Below are positions 59,324-64,000 of a stretch of DNA of 64,000 nucleotides, one piece after another. The notes under the pieces were generated by a model. The model saw only the letters and a program-made list of their open reading frames with translations. It was not told the DNA's origin and searched no databases. Every line of letters begins with the position of its first letter. Position 1 is the stretch's first letter. This DNA is from Lysinibacillus louembei. Lineage in GTDB: Bacteria > Bacillota > Bacilli > Bacillales_A > Planococcaceae. Both the position numbers and the translations under genes were made by a program. The DNA lies in the NCBI RefSeq assembly GCF_033880585.1, contig NZ_CP137624.1, forward strand, positions 1,232,001 to 1,296,000. The letters are read 5' to 3'.

Positions 59324-60181
59324 TTGCATAAAGTGATTAATTATATAGAAGAGCATTTGCATGAGCCATTGGAAATTGAGCGTATCGCCAAGCATGCAGG
59401 GTTTTCTAAGTTTCATCTTCATCGGGTTTTTAAAAAATATGTTGGCATGTCCATTGCAGAATATATAAGAATGCGTCGCTTAGCAAGTGCCTCAGCAATG
59501 CTGCTATATACGAAGGAAAAAATTATTGATATAGCCTTTCACAATTATTTTGAATCACAGGAGGCTTTTACAAGGGCGTTTAAAAAATATTATCATTTAC
59601 CCCCAGGGCAATATCGCAAACTGATGTCAATTATGTGGAAAAATAAGGAGGAATCATTTATGGATAAATCAGTAAAAGGTTGGATTTTAAGTGGCTCAGA
59701 CCCATATAATTATGAAATGGGAGTGGACCATGCAGTTGTACATCAAGGTAAAGCATCAGGTTATTTAAAATCGAAAACGGTTTTAGAAGGGGATAGCTTT
59801 GCAACGATGATGCAGCAATTTAAAGCAGACAATTATGTGAACAAGCGCATCCGACTTTCTGGCTTTTTGAAAACAAAGGATGTCGGGCTGTTTTCAAGTA
59901 TGTGGATGCGAGTGGACAATGCTAATGGGGATACTATACAGTTCGATAATATGAGTAATCGTTCGATAACGGGAACAACGAATTGGAGTTTATATTCCAT
60001 TGTATTGGAGGTGCCTAAAGAAAGCACTGTTATTTCATTTGGCATCATCTTATCAGGACGTGGTCAAGTATGGGTAGATCAATTGACATTTGAAGAAGTA
60101 GATGAGAGTGTATTATCTACAAATTTGGAAATTCAATCCGATATATTGGATGAGCCAGTAAATTTATCATTTGAAGAATAG
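59324..60181 (+). CDS. AraC-family regulator with beta-sandwich C-terminal domain
   Basis: 285 residues, TTG start after GGGAGGGAG. Double helix-turn-helix at residues ~1-100 (IAKHAGFSKFHLHRVFKKYV; HNYFESQEAFTRAFKKYYHL). The second half is not a GyrI-like domain. GWILSGSDPYNYEMGVDHAV, SGYLKSKTVLEGDSFATMMQ, GQVWVDQLTFEEVD look like a galactose-binding/carbohydrate-binding beta-sandwich. It lies 9 bp upstream of the DUF418 gene and is likely co-transcribed. Confidence 0.82.
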   Translation: MHKVINYIEEHLHEPLEIERIAKHAGFSKFHLHRVFKKYVGMSIAEYIRMRRLASASAMLLYTKEKIIDIAFHNYFESQEAFTRAFKKYYHLPPGQYRKLMSIMWKNKEESFMDKSVKGWILSGSDPYNYEMGVDHAVVHQGKASGYLKSKTVLEGDSFATMMQQFKADNYVNKRIRLSGFLKTKDVGLFSSMWMRVDNANGDTIQFDNMSNRSITGTTNWSLYSIVLEVPKESTVISFGIILSGRGQVWVDQLTFEEVDESVLSTNLEIQSDILDEPVNLSFEE

Positions 60182-60190
60182 AGGTTTTTA

Positions 60191-61318
60191 ATGAAGAAAA
60201 GAATTGAAGTAATTGATGCATTAAGAGGGTTTTCGTTACTTGGTATTTTGATTGCCAATATGCTGCATTTTCAATATGCCAATGTGACATTAGCGGCGAT
60301 TCAGCCGACAGCATGGTTAGATAAAATTGCGTTTTATTTTACGAAGGTTTTTGTGGAAGCTTCGTTTTATCCGATTTTTGGCTTTTTATTTGGCTATGGT
60401 GTTATTTTATTTGTTCATTCACTAGAGAAAAGGGAGTTAAAAACGCGAGGTCCTTTATGGAGACGCGCAATTGGCTTAATTTTATTAGGCCTTTTACATA
60501 TTACATTCGTATGGGATGGCGATATTTTACTCATGTATGGCTCGGGTTTACTTATTTTTATGTTATTTATCAAACGTAAAATCAAAACGCTTTTAATATG
60601 GGCAGCCCTTTTAGCACTTTGTATGCTACCACTTACGATAGTCAAAACAGACATGATGACACTTATGGCAGCAGATATGGCAACAACACTCGATATTTTA
60701 AAAAATGGCTCATATGTAGAGGTTGTTCAAAACCGTATTGCTTCAACGGATGACGTGCCATTGATTTTCTATATGATAGGTTTAATAGCGACCTTCGTGA
60801 TGATGGTTGTCCTATCCTTTTTCGCTGTTGGACCATTTCTTTTACTCGGAATGGCTGCAGCAAAGGTTGACTTCTTTAAGCATATTGCTGACAAGAAGGC
60901 ATTGCTCAAGCGTTTAACAGTGTTTATTCCGATAGGTTTATTATGTAAATCTTTGCTATTCTTTGACCACTTTGTCGCAAAATTAATGCATGGTGTAGGA
61001 GCGTACATGCTCGCAATTGGTTATATGGCACTGTTTGTAATTATTTTTATGTCGGCACAGGAAAGCAAGTATGCACAAAGCTTCGTTAATTTAGGTCGTC
61101 TGTCATTAACAAATTATTTAATGCAATCGCTTATTTGTACGACAATTTTCTATGGTTACGGCTTAGGCTTTTTTGGTGAGCTAGGTGTAGCACTTGGTCT
61201 GTTAATTGCGTTAGTGATTTATTCGCTGCAATTGTACTTAGCGAATTTATATAGTAAACGCTTTTCAATAGGACCAGTGGAATGGGTGCTGCGGAAGTTT
61301 GTTTATTTAGGGAAGTAG
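60191..61318 (+). CDS. DUF418/YeiB-family membrane protein
   Basis: 375 residues, about ten membrane helices. The start KKRIEVIDALRGFSLLGILIANM is the diagnostic motif of DUF418 (heparan-alpha-glucosaminide acetyltransferase-like). The last part (SLTNYLMQSLICTTIFYGYG) is the DUF418 domain proper. The function is unknown; acyltransfer across the membrane is suspected for the wider clan. Second gene of an operon with the AraC regulator. Confidence 0.88.
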   Translation: MKKRIEVIDALRGFSLLGILIANMLHFQYANVTLAAIQPTAWLDKIAFYFTKVFVEASFYPIFGFLFGYGVILFVHSLEKRELKTRGPLWRRAIGLILLGLLHITFVWDGDILLMYGSGLLIFMLFIKRKIKTLLIWAALLALCMLPLTIVKTDMMTLMAADMATTLDILKNGSYVEVVQNRIASTDDVPLIFYMIGLIATFVMMVVLSFFAVGPFLLLGMAAAKVDFFKHIADKKALLKRLTVFIPIGLLCKSLLFFDHFVAKLMHGVGAYMLAIGYMALFVIIFMSAQESKYAQSFVNLGRLSLTNYLMQSLICTTIFYGYGLGFFGELGVALGLLIALVIYSLQLYLANLYSKRFSIGPVEWVLRKFVYLGK

Positions 61319-61363
61319 CACAAAACATTAAAAGAGGGCATTTCATTTGGAACGGAGTGTAAA

Positions 61364-61465
61364 ATGGAGTTGCACTGTAGGCACATGAAAATCAAAGAAG
61401 TGCTAGAAACTATAAAATCCATTCACCCATATGAGGAATCGATTATCAATATTATTTTTTACTAA
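61364..61465 (+). pseudogene. NIF3/YqfO-like C-terminal fragment
   Basis: 33 codons from an ATG without a proper ribosome site: KIKEVLETIKSIHPYEESIIN. The IKSIHPYEE motif is typical of the inserted YqfO/CutA-like domain of NIF3 family proteins. The rest of such a gene is absent. A remnant or a mini-protein. Confidence 0.45.
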
Positions 61466-61475
61466 ATGAATAAAG

Positions 61476-61528
61476 AAAAGGTCATTAGAAAAACAGATAC
61501 CTATCTGTATTTCCTAATGACCTTTTTA
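61476..61528 (+). terminator. Bidirectional terminator between convergent genes
   Basis: AAAAGGTCATTAG/CTAATGACCTTTT enclosing ACAGATA/TATCTGT. Confidence 0.9.
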
Positions 61529-61544
61529 TTAAGAGAAGGATATG

Positions 61545-64000
61545 TTATTTAATCCACTGTAAAATCGAAGGGTCTTTAATTTTGCTGTCTTCGCTTAACA
61601 GCACGATTTTCGACATAATTTCTGCTGTGCGTGGGTCTTCGTCAGCAAACGGCAGGAAAATGCGTCCACGATGCTGTGATTGAACAGCTAAAATTGGCAT
61701 CATTGCGCCACCAACCTTATGCACAGTACCACTGCCTAAATGGATGCTATAACGTGCAAGTGAGCCTTCGATTAATGCATATTGCTTTTCAACAGTTACT
61801 TGTTTTAGCTTCAGCATTTGTGTTAATTCACGTACAATTGCGGCACGTGTTTCAATTGTCGAGAAGCTCGCCTCTGGGTCTACACCACCAACATGCGCTA
61901 CGCTCACGACTAAATCAACATCGCGCATTGCCTCAGAGAAAATAAGAGGTGGTACGTCCTGTAATAATATGGGCTTACCTGTGCGACGGTTATAAAATGC
62001 GACGTATTCAAGCGTTGGTGCTTCGATATCTGCTGGTGAGAACCAATCTGCCATGGCATACATTGTTACAACGATATCTTGGTCATAATAAATTTTGCGC
62101 AGTCCTTCATCATAGCTAGCTAACCAGCCACGTGTTTTTAATAGAGCAAGCGTTTTCTGTGGTTGAATTTGATGTCCTGCATAGCGTGAGGAAACATTTT
62201 TTTCACTTTCATCTGCATTGACAACATATAACTCACGAAATACTTGCTTGAATGGCTGTACAATCTTTTCTGTGAAAACTTCATGCTGGATTTCAGTCCA
62301 TCTTTTTGACTCATATAAATCATATGGATGTGCAATGCGCACTTCTGCATCATCATCAAGCTCCACATCTTTAATTAAGCCAATTGTTGCACCGCTAACG
62401 ATATATAGCTTTTCTAGCATCGGTGCTAAAACAGGATGTGCAAGTAAGTTCTTCATTTCACTAAATGTAAAGATAATTCCCTTTTCCATCGCATCTTCAA
62501 ATGCTTTGCGTGATCTGCTTTGTTGCTCACGTAATTGCTTACGTACTTCTGTTATTTCCTCGACAATTTTGTTCTTTTTCAGGCGAGCTGGTACAGATTT
62601 TAACGGCTTGCCAGCTTTCTCCACAACAAAATTAACAAGACCTTTGTCATCGGCCTGTAAATGTAGCGTAATATCATCGACAGCAATAGGCTCGAAATAC
62701 TTTTGAATTGTATCTAATTCGAAAATTTCCATACGCCATATAAAGCGTGTTACATCATCACCTAAGTTACGTGCTAAGTTTTCAGTGGCGATGCGACAAG
62801 CTAAGCTCTCACTTGCTTTTCGCTGTGCGCCAAATTGCTTGCTTTCCTGTAAAAATGTTTGAATAAATTGATAGCGCTGATACGCATCCTTCAGTGGATT
62901 ACGCTTGTTGAGTGGTATAAGACCGATACAGCGTAGCTTATCTTTATTACGCTTATCAGCAACTTCCTCCATTAATGGTTTAAGCTTTAAATGACCAAGT
63001 GCAGCATCTGCGAACATTTGAGAGCGCCGATGAGTCGCACCCTCTGACATATATTTGGCACTTTCATATAGTTTGTCAAAGCGACTTTTGCCAAGCTCTT
63101 TATAGCATTCTAGTAGCCATTCCTTTGCGAAAGCACCATCATGGAATTCAGTTGCTGTAATATTCGTATAAAGTTGAATATGGCTCATGCTTTCATCGCT
63201 TAACGTGTCTGTTGTATGTGCACGGAAATACCATGCAGCACTTTCAAGCCCAGCCCAGCCTAAATATTCATTTACAAGCGAAGTATAGGCAGGTGTATAC
63301 ATCATCGCATTTAATAGCTCTTCTTCTGTAATATCATATGCTTTTAATGCTCCTGCTAAATTCTCTACTGTATCTTCAAGTGCTGGTTGACAATGTCTTA
63401 GCATACTTGAAAAAACTTCGCGCTTTGTATAGTCACCTGCCCATGCATAGCCACGCACTAATGTGAGACCCTTTAAAGCATGCAAAATACGTGTAAAATC
63501 ATTTACTCCAACAATCGGCATTAATGAATGATTGGCTAAATGGCTTACTTCAGTACGTAAATCACCTCGACTCAATTCAATATCGATAATACGATTGGCT
63601 GATTTATCATATACTTCAGCTAAAAATGGATAGCTAACAACCAATTTTTCACGTTTTTTTGAATTGAATAAATCTGCTGCATGGTATCGATCTTCAAGTG
63701 GGTTAAACATTTTTAAATAACAAGCGTCAATCGGTACAAGTCCTAAACTATGTGCACGTGCAATTGCTTCATCATTCGAATATAAAATCGGTAAGTACGC
63801 AGCACCTTGCTTTGTTTCTCGGTTATGCTGTTCATGTAATGTAGTAATTGCTGCACGAAGAGAGAAGAGCTGTATGAATTGTTGCTCTGTATCAAGGTAA
63901 CGCTCACAAAACCACATTAAACTTCGGTAAAGCGAGTATGTTTCATAAGTATCTTTAGACCATTCAGACTCTATATTAATACGTTTAAACCATTCTGCTG
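61545..64000 (-). CDS. DUF4132/DUF5724-type large protein, 5' part outside window
   Basis: The frame is open from the stop at 61545 to the right edge of the window. The ATG at 63917 is not the start because the frame continues upstream without a stop (AEWFKRINIESEWSKDTYET before it). At least 817 residues. No signal peptide, no membrane helix. Helical first part, then AGKPLKSVPARLKKNKIVEE and a C-terminal DUF4132 domain (LKTRGWLASYDEGLRKIYYD, VDLVVSVAHVGGVDPEASFS, GRIFLPFADEDPRTAEIMSK). DUF4132 proteins are related to MolR-like regulators; no biochemical function is established. Single gene on this side with a strong terminator. Confidence 0.8.
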   Translation of the reverse strand, partial: AEWFKRINIESEWSKDTYETYSLYRSLMWFCERYLDTEQQFIQLFSLRAAITTLHEQHNRETKQGAAYLPILYSNDEAIARAHSLGLVPIDACYLKMFNPLEDRYHAADLFNSKKREKLVVSYPFLAEVYDKSANRIIDIELSRGDLRTEVSHLANHSLMPIVGVNDFTRILHALKGLTLVRGYAWAGDYTKREVFSSMLRHCQPALEDTVENLAGALKAYDITEEELLNAMMYTPAYTSLVNEYLGWAGLESAAWYFRAHTTDTLSDESMSHIQLYTNITATEFHDGAFAKEWLLECYKELGKSRFDKLYESAKYMSEGATHRRSQMFADAALGHLKLKPLMEEVADKRNKDKLRCIGLIPLNKRNPLKDAYQRYQFIQTFLQESKQFGAQRKASESLACRIATENLARNLGDDVTRFIWRMEIFELDTIQKYFEPIAVDDITLHLQADDKGLVNFVVEKAGKPLKSVPARLKKNKIVEEITEVRKQLREQQSRSRKAFEDAMEKGIIFTFSEMKNLLAHPVLAPMLEKLYIVSGATIGLIKDVELDDDAEVRIAHPYDLYESKRWTEIQHEVFTEKIVQPFKQVFRELYVVNADESEKNVSSRYAGHQIQPQKTLALLKTRGWLASYDEGLRKIYYDQDIVVTMYAMADWFSPADIEAPTLEYVAFYNRRTGKPILLQDVPPLIFSEAMRDVDLVVSVAHVGGVDPEASFSTIETRAAIVRELTQMLKLKQVTVEKQYALIEGSLARYSIHLGSGTVHKVGGAMMPILAVQSQHRGRIFLPFADEDPRTAEIMSKIVLLSEDSKIKDPSILQWIK

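Overview
The window looks like chromosomal DNA from a low-GC Gram-positive spore-former of the Lysinibacillus/Bacillaceae type. The evidence is the gene order rocF-sigW-rsiW-cdaA-cdaR-glmM-glmS, a glmS ribozyme, T-box leaders before ileS and thrS, S-layer-homology proteins, strong AGGAGG-type ribosome sites and AT-rich intergenic DNA. No rRNA, tRNA or CRISPR array was seen.

Layout. 0-4.7 kb: the end of a TetR regulator and a large secreted beta-helix/InlB-repeat/SLH surface protein. 4.8-13.8 kb: conserved core with arginase, the SigW/RsiW envelope-stress pair (autoregulatory SigW promoter visible), the c-di-AMP synthase cdaA with its regulator cdaR, glmM, a DJ-1/PfpI stress protein behind a SigB-like promoter, and the glmS ribozyme plus glmS. 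13.83-~26.9 kb: an accessory island starting just after glmS. It contains repeated transposon-end-like sequences: three ends with widely spaced binding-site-like repeats, two ends with tandem 20-22 bp repeats, and three remnants of the same gene start, which resembles TnsA. The first end sits 25 bp after the glmS stop, the classical Tn7 target. I read this as a stack of decayed, non-autonomous Tn7-like elements. Its cargo is two secreted proteins, LytTR/DUF3021, a CPBP protease, a class-C-type serine hydrolase, a MutS2-like protein without Smr behind a long attenuator-like leader, a Lnu(B)-like lincosamide nucleotidyltransferase behind a Cys-rich leader peptide, PhzF, a VOC protein and several broken genes.

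27-39.6 kb: small stress, detoxification and regulatory genes (nitroreductase, GyrI-like pair, MsrA, GNATs, XRE/membrane pair, a broken AraC regulator, SRPBCC, KAS III-like enzyme, YfiT-like DinB protein, secreted M28 peptidase with SLH). 39.7-52 kb: a eukaryote-like (type 2) ileS and thrS, each with a T-box, flanking a transporter/M20 hydrolase operon, RidA and two Nudix genes, one split by a 133-bp palindromic insertion. 52-64 kb: DUF4279, a DUF2087 regulator, an OpuAC-like lipoprotein, two AraC regulators, a GNAT, a BASS-family transporter, DUF418 and the 3' part of a very large DUF4132/DUF5724-type gene.

Decay is common. Genes are disrupted by in-frame stops, a frameshift and an insertion, and three genes have ATA or ATT where the ribosome site predicts the start codon. 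All family names come from reading motifs; no database search was possible.
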